Assembly: GCA_022705325.1 (NCBI GenBank)
Contig: JAKJER010000023.1
Span: 32,435 to 96,434 of the forward strand
Length of the DNA stretch: 64,000 bases
Reading direction: 5' to 3'
Origin: Planctomycetota bacterium
GTDB lineage: Bacteria; Planctomycetota; Phycisphaerae; SM23-33
A program made the position numbers and the translations under genes. Positions 43,302-51,852 of the stretch are shown here, piece after piece. Numbering within the stretch: the stretch's first letter is position 1; each line of letters begins with the position of its first letter. Below the pieces are notes generated by a model. That model was not told where the DNA came from and ran no database searches. It saw only the letters and a list, made by a program, of their open reading frames with translations.

Positions 43302-44276
43302 TCACATCACGCGGTCCAGCAGCGGCTGACCGCTCACGAACCGCTCCAGGTTCTGCAGAAAGTGCTCGACGAGGTGGGCGGTCTCGCCATCGTGCCCGCC
43401 GGCGGTGTGGGGCGTGACGTGGCAGTTGGGCAGGGCCCACAACGGGTGGTCGTCCGGCAGGGGTTCCGGCTCGCTCACGTCCAGCCAGGCGGCGTCCAGC
43501 CGTCCGGATCGCAAGGCGTCGGCCAGGGCGTCCTGGTCCACCGTCGAGCCGCGCCCGATGTTGTAGAACACCGCGCCGTTCTTGAGAGCGGCCAGGCGGT
43601 CGCGGTCGAAGAACCGCCGCGTCTGCGGACTGTCGGGCAGGATGTTCATCACGTGGTCCGCGCCGGCCAGCGCGCGGGGCAGGTCATCGGCGGACACGAC
43701 CGGGACGCTCTCGTCGCCGCGCGGGCGGCGCCGGTAGGCCTGCACCGTCATCGACAGCGGCGCGAGCAGTTCGGCCAGCCTCGCGCCGATCGCGCCGTAG
43801 CCGAGGATCAGGACGCTCTGCCCGCGCAGGGTCGTACTGGCCTGTCGCAGGGCGTGCCACGGGGGGCTGCCGTTGGGCACGCGGGTGGCCAGGCCCAGCG
43901 GCAGACGCCGCGCGTGGGCCAACAGGAAGCTCAACGCGTGCACCGCGCACGCCTCGGCGTAGACGGCGGCGCTGTTGGTGACGGGCAGCTTCCGCTCGGC
44001 GGCCATCGCGCGGAACTGGGGCGTGTCGTAGCGGGTGATGCCCGAACTGCTGATGTGGACCCATCTCAGGCTCTCCGCCCGGGCGATGGCGGCGGGGTCG
44101 GGCTGGCCGAAGGCGACGTTCGCGGCCAGGAGTTGCGGGTCGCTCTCGGCCTGGGCCAGCACGGACGAGGCGGGCTTGGCGGGCAGAAGCAACTCGTGGC
44201 CGGCCGTCGCGTCGCGCACCGAGGCCAGCACATCCGGGGGCATGGGGACGTCAACGAAGATGCGTAGCGTGTTCAT
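43302..44276 (-). CDS. D-isomer-specific 2-hydroxyacid dehydrogenase
   Basis: 324 residues from the ATG at 44276. NAD-binding motif VLILGYGAIGARLAELLAPL, catalytic Arg in FYNIGRGSTVDQ, Glu in WLDVSEPEPLPDD and His in CHVTPHTAGGHDG are in order with correct spacing. Family members reduce 2-oxo acids such as glyoxylate, hydroxypyruvate or phenylpyruvate. The specific substrate cannot be read from sequence. It is divergent from the glycerol-1-phosphate dehydrogenase gene. Confidence 0.94.
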   Translation of the reverse strand: MNTLRIFVDVPMPPDVLASVRDATAGHELLLPAKPASSVLAQAESDPQLLAANVAFGQPDPAAIARAESLRWVHISSSGITRYDTPQFRAMAAERKLPVTNSAAVYAEACAVHALSFLLAHARRLPLGLATRVPNGSPPWHALRQASTTLRGQSVLILGYGAIGARLAELLAPLSMTVQAYRRRPRGDESVPVVSADDLPRALAGADHVMNILPDSPQTRRFFDRDRLAALKNGAVFYNIGRGSTVDQDALADALRSGRLDAAWLDVSEPEPLPDDHPLWALPNCHVTPHTAGGHDGETAHLVEHFLQNLERFVSGQPLLDRVM

Positions 44277-44393
44277 GGTGCGGAATTGTAGCAGACCGAG
44301 ACGACGATGCAACCCGCGCCGTTTCGGCTCGCCGCGCGGAAGTGCGGCACGATTGCTGTTTAGGACACGCAAGGCTACACTCAAGGCATCGCC

Positions 44394-45695
44394 ATGGACG
44401 TTCCATACGGCAAGACGATTCGCTGCGGGTGCGGCAGGATTCATGAAATCGAGCCGCGAGAAGTGTACGCGGGCGATGCCGTCGCCCGGCAGGCTGCACA
44501 GTGGGCCATGTGGGCGGCGGACGGGGAGCGGGCGGTCCTGGTGGCCGATCGTCGAACGTACGAGGCCGCCGGCCGGACCGTTGCTCGTGCGTTGCAGGAA
44601 GCGGCGTTCGCGGTTGACGAGATCATCCTGAGCGACGGTGGGCCCGCCCGGCCGCCCGTGTGCGACGAGGCGACGCACGCGGTCGTGCTGGATCGCCTGG
44701 GCGAAGGCGCGAACGTGGTGCTGGCCGTCGGCAGCGGGGTCATCAGCGACGTGGGCAAGTGGGCGGCCTTCGAGCGGGGCCTGCCGCTGATCACCGTCGC
44801 GACGGCCGCCAGCATGAACGGATACACGTCGGCCAACGTCGCTCCGACGATCGGCGGGCTCAAGTCGCTGGTGCGCGCCCGCCCGCCTCGGGCGGTGCTG
44901 GCCGACCCGCGAGTCATCCGCGACGCGCCGTACGAACTGACCACCGCCGGCCTGGGCGACGCCCTCGCCAAGACGACCAGCGCGACCGACTGGCGGCTGA
45001 ACCATCTGCTCTTTGGCGACTACTACTGCCCGGCCTCGGTGGCGCTGACGGACCGGATCGAGCCGCTCTACTCGGATCGTCCCGAGGCGCTGGCCGATCG
45101 CGAGCCGGCCGCGATCGCCGCGCTGCTGGAGGGCCTCATGCTCACGGGCGTGGCCATGACCATGGCCGAGAGTTCCGCCCCGGCCAGCGGGGGCGAGCAC
45201 ATGGTCTCGCACACGCTGGACATGCTCTCGTCGCTGGACGGCCATCCGCACGACCTGCACGGCCGGCAGGTGGGCGTGGGGACGATCCTCGCCTGCGAAC
45301 TCTACCGCCGCGTGCTGGCGGTCGAGTCGCCCGAGCTTCGCGCCCCGGCGGGCGACGTCGACGAGGCGTACTGGGGCCCGCTCGCCCCCGCCTGCCGGAA
45401 GGAATACAGCCGGAAGCTCCCGCGGTACGAACAGGCGGCCAAGCGCATCCGCACCGGCTCGACCTGGGACGATCTGCGAACGGAACTGGCCGCGATGGTC
45501 CGCCCACCGGAGCGGATTCGATCGTGTCTCGAACGGGCCCGCGGCGCCGTCGTGGCGGCCGACGTCGGATGCGATCGCGTTCGGCTGCTGGCGGCTTTGC
45601 TGCACGGTCATGAGGCCCGCTCGCGGTTCACCGTTCTGGATCTGGCCCGGATGCTGGGCGTGATGCCGGGGGCGGCGGCAGAGATTGTTCATTGA
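44394..45695 (+). CDS. egsA: sn-glycerol-1-phosphate dehydrogenase
   Basis: 433 residues. Features of the archaeal EgsA/bacterial AraM branch of iron-type dehydrogenases are present: VLAVGSGVISDVGKWAA (NAD binding), TVATAASMNGYTSANVAPT, metal ligands in GLGDALAKTTSATDWR (Asp), GGEHMVSHTLDM (His) and HDLHGRQVGVG (His). The enzyme reduces dihydroxyacetone phosphate to sn-glycerol-1-phosphate, the backbone of archaeal lipids. Bacterial copies are known (AraM of Bacillus). Whether this organism uses it for ether lipids or for another phospholipid or storage molecule is open; no geranylgeranylglyceryl-phosphate synthase is in the window. Confidence 0.92.
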   Translation: MDVPYGKTIRCGCGRIHEIEPREVYAGDAVARQAAQWAMWAADGERAVLVADRRTYEAAGRTVARALQEAAFAVDEIILSDGGPARPPVCDEATHAVVLDRLGEGANVVLAVGSGVISDVGKWAAFERGLPLITVATAASMNGYTSANVAPTIGGLKSLVRARPPRAVLADPRVIRDAPYELTTAGLGDALAKTTSATDWRLNHLLFGDYYCPASVALTDRIEPLYSDRPEALADREPAAIAALLEGLMLTGVAMTMAESSAPASGGEHMVSHTLDMLSSLDGHPHDLHGRQVGVGTILACELYRRVLAVESPELRAPAGDVDEAYWGPLAPACRKEYSRKLPRYEQAAKRIRTGSTWDDLRTELAAMVRPPERIRSCLERARGAVVAADVGCDRVRLLAALLHGHEARSRFTVLDLARMLGVMPGAAAEIVH

Positions 45696-45741
45696 AAGCT
45701 GAGAATGGAGTCCAACTTGCACCGGCCGCTCTGGCGGGTCC

Positions 45742-47265
45742 TCAGTTCTCTGTTGCGGATGGGGAGTGTTCCTTCATCCGCCGGTCCAGGACGTACGATC
45801 CCGCCCAGGCCAGGAGAAACGTCTCGCCCGTACCGACGGCCATCAGCCACGTCCAGCCGATGTCGATCACTTTGCGGTCCTTGATGAAGATGCCTTCCTT
45901 GGACAGCAGCATGAGGGCCAGGACGGTCAGGCTGCCGACGATCATGGCGACGATGTTGGCGCGGTTGGCCCGCACGCGCGTGAGCAGGCCCAGCAGGAAC
46001 ACGCCCAGGATGGCTGAGCCGGTCACGCTCATGATCTCCAGGCCGAACCAGAGCGCCTCGGTAACGGACTTGGAGGCCCAGGCGATCAGGGCCAGGATCA
46101 GGGCGAAGACCACCACCCCCGCCCGCGAGACGGCCAGGTAGTGGGCTTCGCTCGCGTGGGGGCGCAGCAGCGGGCGGTAGATGTCGGACACGAACGACGC
46201 CGACAGCGAGGCCAGCGGCGAGTCGATGCTGGCCAGGATGATGGTCGCAAGCACCAGGCCCTTGAGCCCGGCCGGCAGGACGTGGAGCGTGAAGTGGGAG
46301 AGGATCTTGTCGCTCTGGTCGGCGGGCAGGACGCTGGCCTGACCGTGGAGGCGGTAGTACACGAACAGCAATGTGCCCACCAGCAGGTACAGGGCGATCA
46401 GGGGGAAGACGGCGGCGATGGTGGAGAGGATGGCCCGCTGGCTGGAGCGCCGCGTGCGCACCGTCAGCAGGCGCTGGACGAGTTCCTGGTCGGCCCCGAA
46501 GATCGCCAGTCCGATCAGGAACGCATTGGAGGCCGAACCCCAGAACGTCAGCGGGTCGGTGAGGTTGCCGCGGAAGTCGAAGGCGGTGAACTTGCCCGCC
46601 CCGGCCGCCGCCTGGAGCCCCTGGCCCAACTGTCCCCACAGATGCCAGCCCAGCCAGGCGGCCACCGCGATGGCGGCCAGGTAGAACATGATCGCCTGGT
46701 AGGCCCCGTTCCAGACCACCGCTTTGATGCCCCCGAAGGCGATGAAGGCCATGCTCACGACGGTGAAGACCGCGATCGCGGCCTCCAGGGGCCAGTCCAG
46801 GATCACCGCGATGCCCAGGCACGCCACGTACAGGCGAACTCCCGAGGCCAGCAGGCGGGTGATGAAGAAGAAGACCGAACCGGCGTACTGGCTGGCCGGG
46901 CCGAACCGGTGACGGAGGAACTCGTAGATCGACGTGCACCCGTAGCGGAAGAAGGCCGGCAGGAACAGAAAAGCCACCACGATCTTGGCGGCCGAGTAGC
47001 CCACGGTCATCTGGAGATAGCGCCAGTCGCCTTTGTACGCGGCGGCGGGCACGCCGACGATCGTCATCGCGCTGATCTCGGTGGCCACGAAGGACAGGCT
47101 CGCCACGATCATGGGGACCTGCCGCCCGCCCAGGAAGAAGTCGCCCGTGTCGTGCTCCTTGCGCCCGGCCCAGAAGGCGATGACGAACAGCAGGGCGACG
47201 GCGCCGGCCAGCACCAGGCCGTCGGCCCAGGAGAGCGAGCCGGCGAAGGACTGCAGGGACTCCAT
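45742..47265 (-). CDS. Sodium/solute symporter (SSS family)
   Basis: 507 residues with about 13 transmembrane helices. Family segments include TGDFFLGGRQVPMIVASLSFVATEISA near the N-terminus (the A-type helix with sodium-site residues), SAMTIVGVPAAAYKGDW and ASIDSPLASLSASFVSDIYRPLL in the second half. SSS transporters import sugars, amino acids or sialic acid with sodium. It is next to the Tat TIM-barrel gene on the opposite strand and may import products of the glycan enzymes here. The start at 47265 is preceded by a weak RBS. Confidence 0.92.
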   Translation of the reverse strand: MESLQSFAGSLSWADGLVLAGAVALLFVIAFWAGRKEHDTGDFFLGGRQVPMIVASLSFVATEISAMTIVGVPAAAYKGDWRYLQMTVGYSAAKIVVAFLFLPAFFRYGCTSIYEFLRHRFGPASQYAGSVFFFITRLLASGVRLYVACLGIAVILDWPLEAAIAVFTVVSMAFIAFGGIKAVVWNGAYQAIMFYLAAIAVAAWLGWHLWGQLGQGLQAAAGAGKFTAFDFRGNLTDPLTFWGSASNAFLIGLAIFGADQELVQRLLTVRTRRSSQRAILSTIAAVFPLIALYLLVGTLLFVYYRLHGQASVLPADQSDKILSHFTLHVLPAGLKGLVLATIILASIDSPLASLSASFVSDIYRPLLRPHASEAHYLAVSRAGVVVFALILALIAWASKSVTEALWFGLEIMSVTGSAILGVFLLGLLTRVRANRANIVAMIVGSLTVLALMLLSKEGIFIKDRKVIDIGWTWLMAVGTGETFLLAWAGSYVLDRRMKEHSPSATEN

Positions 47266-47282
47266 CGGCACAGTGTACCCGT

Positions 47283-47310
47283 TTGCGTGGCGGCATTGCC
47301 ATGATACAAT
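47283..47310 (+). promoter_or_regulatory. Candidate promoter of the Tat TIM-barrel gene
   Basis: TTGCGT (47283-47288) and TACAAT (47305-47310) are 16 bp apart, 29 bp before the ATG at 47339. The -35 matches only partly. Confidence 0.45.
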
Positions 47311-47338
47311 CGAACCCAACCAACTCAGGAGAATATGC

Positions 47339-48211
47339 ATGGACCAGAGGCCGACCCGTCGCGACGTACTCAAGCACTCCGCCTTCGCCGCCGCTGCCGC
47401 CGCCGTGCTCGGCCCGGCGGGGGGGGCGGCCTTCGCCGCCGACGCCCCGCCCAAGATGCCCTCCATTCGCCTGGGCACGCTGGAGGTCTCGCGGCTGATC
47501 CTCGGCTCCAACCCGTTCTGGGGCTACGCCCACAAGCCCGGCGACGTGGGCAGGCAGATGACGGAATACTTCACCGACGAGCGGATCATGGCCGTGATGG
47601 ACGAGGCGGCCGGATACGGCGTGACGACGGTCACTTGCCCGCCCGACGAGCGGTGGCGGGACTTGTGGGAGAAGTACCGCTCCAACGGCGGCAAGCTGAA
47701 GGTGTGGGTCGCCCAGTGCCACGGCGACCCCAAGAAGATGAAGGAAGAAATCACTGTCGCCGTCAAGGCCGGCTGCCACGGCGTGTTCATCCAGGGCCAC
47801 CGCGTCGAAGACGCCTTCCTGCGCAAGCAGTACGACATGGTCCGCTCCTGGGTCGACCACAGCAAGTCGCTGAACATGCCCACCGGCCTGGCCGCCCACC
47901 GGCAGAACGTCCACCCCAAGGCCGAGGAACTGGGCTTCCCCACCGACTTCTACTTCCAGTGCTTCTTCATCCCCGACACGTACAAGGATGAGGACCGCGA
48001 GAAGGCCATCGCGACGATTTCCCAGATCAAGAAGCCGGTAGTGGCCTACAAGATCCTGGCGGCCGGACGGCTGCCCGCCCGAGAGGCCTTCCAGTGCGCC
48101 CTGAGCCGCATCGCCGCCAAGGACGGCATCTGCGTGGGCGTGTTCCCCAAGGACCAGCCCAACCAGGTCCGCGAGGACGCCCAGCTCGCGATGGAGTTCT
48201 CCAGGAAGTAG
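47339..48211 (+). CDS. Tat-exported TIM-barrel protein, aldo/keto-reductase-like
   Basis: 290 residues from the ATG at 47339 (CAGGAGAA 7-13 bases upstream). Twin-arginine signal RPTRRDVLKHSAFAAAAAAVL. The mature part begins MPSIRLGTLEVSRLILGSNPFWGY, which resembles the start of aldo/keto reductases, but the typical catalytic Tyr/Lys motifs are not clear. Later segments (CGVFIQGHRVEDAFL-like, TGLAAHRQNVHP, KPVVAYKILAAGRLPA) are characteristic of an uncharacterised planctomycete family. It is probably periplasmic; substrate unknown. Confidence 0.8.
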   Translation: MDQRPTRRDVLKHSAFAAAAAAVLGPAGGAAFAADAPPKMPSIRLGTLEVSRLILGSNPFWGYAHKPGDVGRQMTEYFTDERIMAVMDEAAGYGVTTVTCPPDERWRDLWEKYRSNGGKLKVWVAQCHGDPKKMKEEITVAVKAGCHGVFIQGHRVEDAFLRKQYDMVRSWVDHSKSLNMPTGLAAHRQNVHPKAEELGFPTDFYFQCFFIPDTYKDEDREKAIATISQIKKPVVAYKILAAGRLPAREAFQCALSRIAAKDGICVGVFPKDQPNQVREDAQLAMEFSRK

Positions 48212-48511
48212 TTGCCAAGAGAATATTCGACGAAGGAATGGTCAAGACTCGATGGTCAGCGAAAGAACCAATGAGCAAGGGCGAATGACGGCCCCGAAGT
48301 GGATCAGTATCGCCGATGCTGAAGTCTGCTGGACGTTGTTCCTTGAGCCTTCTCCTTGATCATTGAGAATTGGCCATTCCACTGTTGGAACTTCTTCTCT
48401 CCTCCGGGGGTCACCGCCTGCCCTCGCCGGCCTTTTGCTCCCGTCTGCTCCTCTCGCTCTTGACGATCGCCCGTCGCTTGACCTACAGTCTGAATGTACC
48501 GGGAGACACGA

Positions 48512-48982
48512 ATGCAACGAACATTGGTGGTGTTGAAGGGCGATGCGGTCCAGCGTCAGCTGGTCGGGCAGATCCTCGCGCGGTTCGAGCAAAGGGGCCT
48601 CAAGATCGTGGGCCTGAAGATGCTCCAGGTCTCGATGGACCTGGCCAAGAGGATGTACCAGGTGCACGAGGGCAAGGAGTTCCACGCCGCGCTGCTGGAG
48701 TTCGTCACCGCCTCGCCGGTGGTCGCCGTGGTGCTGGAGGGCAACAACGCCATCAGCGTCACCCGCTCGATGATGGGCCCGACGTTCGGCCCGGGTGCCC
48801 CGGGCGGGACCATCCGCGGCGACTACGGGCTCTCGCAGCGCTACAACCTGATCCACGGCTCGGACAGTCCCGAGTCGGCGGCCGGCGAGATTCCCCTGTT
48901 CTTCCGCGACGACGAACTGGTGGACTACATCCTGCTGGCCGAGCGGTGGATCTACGCGCGGAAGGGGCAAGAGCTGATTTAG
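48512..48982 (+). CDS. ndk: Nucleoside diphosphate kinase
   Basis: 156 residues from the ATG at 48512, which has GGGAG 6 bases upstream; an ATG 18 bases earlier is less likely. LVVLKGDAVQR (Lys), MMGPTFGPGAPGGTIRGDYG and NLIHGSDSPESA (catalytic His) are present. It transfers the gamma phosphate between nucleoside di- and triphosphates. A 13-bp terminator stem follows. Confidence 0.97.
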   Translation: MQRTLVVLKGDAVQRQLVGQILARFEQRGLKIVGLKMLQVSMDLAKRMYQVHEGKEFHAALLEFVTASPVVAVVLEGNNAISVTRSMMGPTFGPGAPGGTIRGDYGLSQRYNLIHGSDSPESAAGEIPLFFRDDELVDYILLAERWIYARKGQELI

Positions 48983-49063
48983 TAGTGCCTTATGGTCAGT
49001 TATCTACGAATTGTAGACAACTGAAACTGATCCTGCGGTCGCAGGCCTGTGGGTGAACGGACG

Positions 49064-49093
49064 AAAGCCCACGGAAGGCTTTCCGTGGGCTTT
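49064..49093 (+). terminator. Terminator after ndk
   Basis: AAAGCCCACGGAA (49064-49076) and TTCCGTGGGCTTT (49081-49093) form a perfect 13-bp stem with loop GGCT; the last bases of the stem are TTT. A similar sequence does not follow, but it is a classical hairpin between genes. Confidence 0.75.
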
Positions 49094-49125
49094 GGCGGCG
49101 AGGCGCTGGTGGCAAGAGGAAGACC

Positions 49126-49470
49126 ATGAAGATCAAGAAAGCGGACCAGGTCGAGGCGAAAGACGTGGAGATGGCTGGGGCGGCGGGCGTGCAGATTCGC
49201 CTGCTGGTGCACCAGGCCGATCAGGCGCCCAACTTCTACATGCGCCAGTTCGACATCGCGCCCGGCGGGCACACCCCGCGCCACACCCACGCCTGGGAGC
49301 ACGAGTGCTACATCCTGGCCGGCGAGGGGCGGGTGGTGACCCCTGAAGGGGAGCGGGAGGTGTCGGCCGGCGACTGCCTGTACATTGCCCCGCACGACGA
49401 CCACCAGTTCTGCAACACCGGCAACGGGGCGCTGAAGTTTCTGTGCCTGGTCCCCAAGGACGCCAAGTAG
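49126..49470 (+). CDS. Cupin-domain protein
   Basis: 114 residues forming one cupin barrel. The two motifs are GGHTPRHTHAWEHECYILAGEG and IAPHDDHQF, with the metal-binding His-His-Glu-His set all present. No other domain. It is a single-domain metal-dependent dioxygenase, isomerase or sensor; substrate unknown. It lies 17 bp before the DNA ligase gene on the same strand. Confidence 0.9.
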   Translation: MKIKKADQVEAKDVEMAGAAGVQIRLLVHQADQAPNFYMRQFDIAPGGHTPRHTHAWEHECYILAGEGRVVTPEGEREVSAGDCLYIAPHDDHQFCNTGNGALKFLCLVPKDAK

Positions 49471-49487
49471 CCGCCAAGGAGCCAGCC

Positions 49488-51683
49488 ATGTCCACGCCGG
49501 CCCAGCGGGTCCGGGAACTCCGCGAGCAGATTCGCCGACACGACCACCTGTACTATGTCGAGGCGAAGACGGAAATCTCCGATCGCGAGTATGACCGTCT
49601 CATGGACGAGTTGAAGGAGTTGGAGGCCGCCCACCCCGACCTGGTCACGAGCGATTCGCCCACCCAGCGCGTCGGCGGGCAGCCCATCGAGGGCTTCCGG
49701 AGCGTCACGCACAGCCGGCCCATGCTGAGCATCGACAACACCTACAGCCGCGACGCGCTGAAGAAATTCGACGACCGCATCCGCCGCGCCCTGGGCCACG
49801 CGAACTTCCATTACCTGGTCGACCCGAAGGTGGACGGGGTGGCCAGTTCGCTTCGCTACGAGAAGGGCCGCCTGGTGCTGGCCGTCACCCGCGGCGACGG
49901 CCGCCAGGGCGACGACATCACCGTCAACGCCCGCACCATTCGGTCGATCCCGCTGGTGCTGAGCGGCGAGGACATCCCCGATGTGCTGGAGGTCCGCGGC
50001 GAGATGTACTGGCCCAGGCAGGCGTTCGCGCACTGCAACGCCCATCGCAAGGAGCAGGGTCTGGAGGTGTTCGCCAACCCCCGCAACGGGGCGGCCGGCA
50101 CGCTCAAGCAACTCGATCCGCGCGTGGTGGCCGAGCGCGGGCTGGCGTTCGTGGCCCACGGACTGGGCGAGCTGTCGCACCGCCCGGCCGGGCGGGCCAG
50201 CGAGATCATGGCCCTGTGCAAGACCTGGGGCATCCCGACCAGCCCGTTCGCGGTCGTCTGCGACGACGTGGAGGGCGTCTGGGCGGCCATCGAGGACTGG
50301 CTCCAGCGCCGCTCCGAGGCAGAGTTCGAGACCGACGGCATGGTCGCCAAGGTGGACGAGCTGAACCTCTGCGACGAACTGGGGGCCACCAGCAAGTACC
50401 CTCGCTGGTGCATTGCGTACAAGTACGAGACCGAGCAGGCCCAGACGGTGCTTCGCGAGGTGGATTTCCAGGTGGGGCGGCTGGGGACGATCACGCCGGT
50501 GGCCCATTTCGACCCGGTGCACCTGGGGGGCACGACCGTCTCGAATGCCTCGCTGCACAACTTCGACCAGGTCGAGCGGCTCGACGTTTGCGTGGGCGAT
50601 ACCATCGTGGTCGAGAAGGCCGGCGAGATCATCCCGCAAGTGGTCCAGGTGATCCACGAGAAGCGGCCCGACGGCGCCAAGGCCATCCAGCCGCCGAGCA
50701 AGTGCCCCTTCTGCAAAATGGATTTGCAGTGGGATATGCCCAGCCCCGGGTTCGCCGCTTTCCGCTGCCACAATCCCTCATGTGGGTACTTCTGGGAACG
50801 CAGAGCGCAAGATCTCAGTATCAAGAGCAGGCCTCCCGGACAATGTCCCTGGCAATCGTGCGGGCAAACACGCGAGGAAGTTGACCACTTGACGCCCTTG
50901 CGATGCGTCAATCCCGAATGCCCCGCACAGTTCAGCGAACACCTCCGCTTCTTCGCCGGGCGGAACCAGATGGACATCGAGACGCTCGGCCCGGCGATCA
51001 TTGACCAACTCGTGGACAAGGGACTGGTGAACCACTTCGCGGACCTGTACCTGCTGAAGAAGGAAGACCTGCTGGGCCTGGAGAAGGAATACGTGCGATG
51101 CGAGGGGCAGGCCAAGGACCGCAAGCCCGCGACGATGCAGGAGAAGTCGGCAGGCAAGCTCGTGGAGGCGATCCAGGCGAGCAAGGGTCGCGGCCTGACG
51201 CGGCTGCTGGCGGCGCTGGGCATCCGTCACGTGGGTGGCCGGGCAGCCGAGGTGCTGGCGGAGCACTTCGGCGACGTCGACAAGATCGCCTCCGCGCCGG
51301 TCGAGGAGTTGACCGAGGTCAACGAGATCGGCCCGGTGATCGCCCAGAGCGTGCACGACTTCTTCCACAGCCCCAGCGGGCGGGAGATGATCGAACGTCT
51401 CAAGGCCGTGGGCGTCAAGATGACCGCTGAGCGGATCGCTCCCGCCGGCCCCCAGCCGCTGGCAGGCAAGACGGTGGTGGTGACCGGCACGCTTCAGACG
51501 CTCTCGCGGAGCGAGGCCGAGGCGGCGGTCAAGGCGGCCGGGGGCAAGGCGGCCTCCAGCGTGTCCAAGAGCACCGCCTTCGTGGTCGTGGGCGACTCGC
51601 CCGGCTCCAAGGCCGACAAGGCCCGCCAACTCGGCGTGGAGATCGTGGACGAGGAGGAGTTCTTGAAGCGAATAGGCAAGTAA
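49488..51683 (+). CDS. ligA: NAD-dependent DNA ligase with duplicated zinc finger
   Basis: 731 residues from the ATG at 49488 (AAGGAGCC upstream). Catalytic lysine is at residue 114 in PKVDGVASSL. The order is adenylation domain, OB fold (VDFQVGRLGTITPVAHF), zinc finger, helix-hairpin-helix repeats (LLAALGIRHVGGRAAEVLAEHFG and VNEIGPVIAQS), and a C-terminal BRCT domain (LAGKTVVVTGTLQTLSRSEAEA). The normal zinc-finger cysteines (406, 409, 427, 432) are followed by an insertion of about 45 residues carrying a second set (453, 458, 473, 478), and only the last one leads into the family CPAQ motif. The insertion is less GC-rich than its surroundings. It joins DNA nicks. Confidence 0.96.
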   Translation: MSTPAQRVRELREQIRRHDHLYYVEAKTEISDREYDRLMDELKELEAAHPDLVTSDSPTQRVGGQPIEGFRSVTHSRPMLSIDNTYSRDALKKFDDRIRRALGHANFHYLVDPKVDGVASSLRYEKGRLVLAVTRGDGRQGDDITVNARTIRSIPLVLSGEDIPDVLEVRGEMYWPRQAFAHCNAHRKEQGLEVFANPRNGAAGTLKQLDPRVVAERGLAFVAHGLGELSHRPAGRASEIMALCKTWGIPTSPFAVVCDDVEGVWAAIEDWLQRRSEAEFETDGMVAKVDELNLCDELGATSKYPRWCIAYKYETEQAQTVLREVDFQVGRLGTITPVAHFDPVHLGGTTVSNASLHNFDQVERLDVCVGDTIVVEKAGEIIPQVVQVIHEKRPDGAKAIQPPSKCPFCKMDLQWDMPSPGFAAFRCHNPSCGYFWERRAQDLSIKSRPPGQCPWQSCGQTREEVDHLTPLRCVNPECPAQFSEHLRFFAGRNQMDIETLGPAIIDQLVDKGLVNHFADLYLLKKEDLLGLEKEYVRCEGQAKDRKPATMQEKSAGKLVEAIQASKGRGLTRLLAALGIRHVGGRAAEVLAEHFGDVDKIASAPVEELTEVNEIGPVIAQSVHDFFHSPSGREMIERLKAVGVKMTAERIAPAGPQPLAGKTVVVTGTLQTLSRSEAEAAVKAAGGKAASSVSKSTAFVVVGDSPGSKADKARQLGVEIVDEEEFLKRIGK

Positions 51684-51689
51684 CTCAGG

Positions 51690-51760
51690 CACCTGCCCTG
51701 TCTGCTTTCCGGCAGGCAGGTCCGCAACCTGCCTGCCGACAGGCAGGTCCGCGACTCCCA
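51690..51760. repeat. Intergenic GC-palindrome repeat, copy 5
   Basis: CTTTCCGGCAGGCAGGTCCGCAACCTGCCTGCCGACAGGCAGGTCCGCGAC-like stretch with two GGCAGGTCCGCnAC units in tandem. Located between ligA and the lnt gene. Confidence 0.5.
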
Positions 51761-51852
51761 ACCGCTTGACCGCCAGCCTGTCCGCGGGCACAATGGCGCG
51801 ATGTTTACTTCCCGCAGTCAAATCCTGATCGCTCAGGGCTTCGGAGGCCGGC

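Noticed and set aside
48212..48493. Short frames between the TIM-barrel gene and ndk
   Set aside because: No RBS, no conserved motif and lower-GC, mixed sequence; treated as non-coding spacer.
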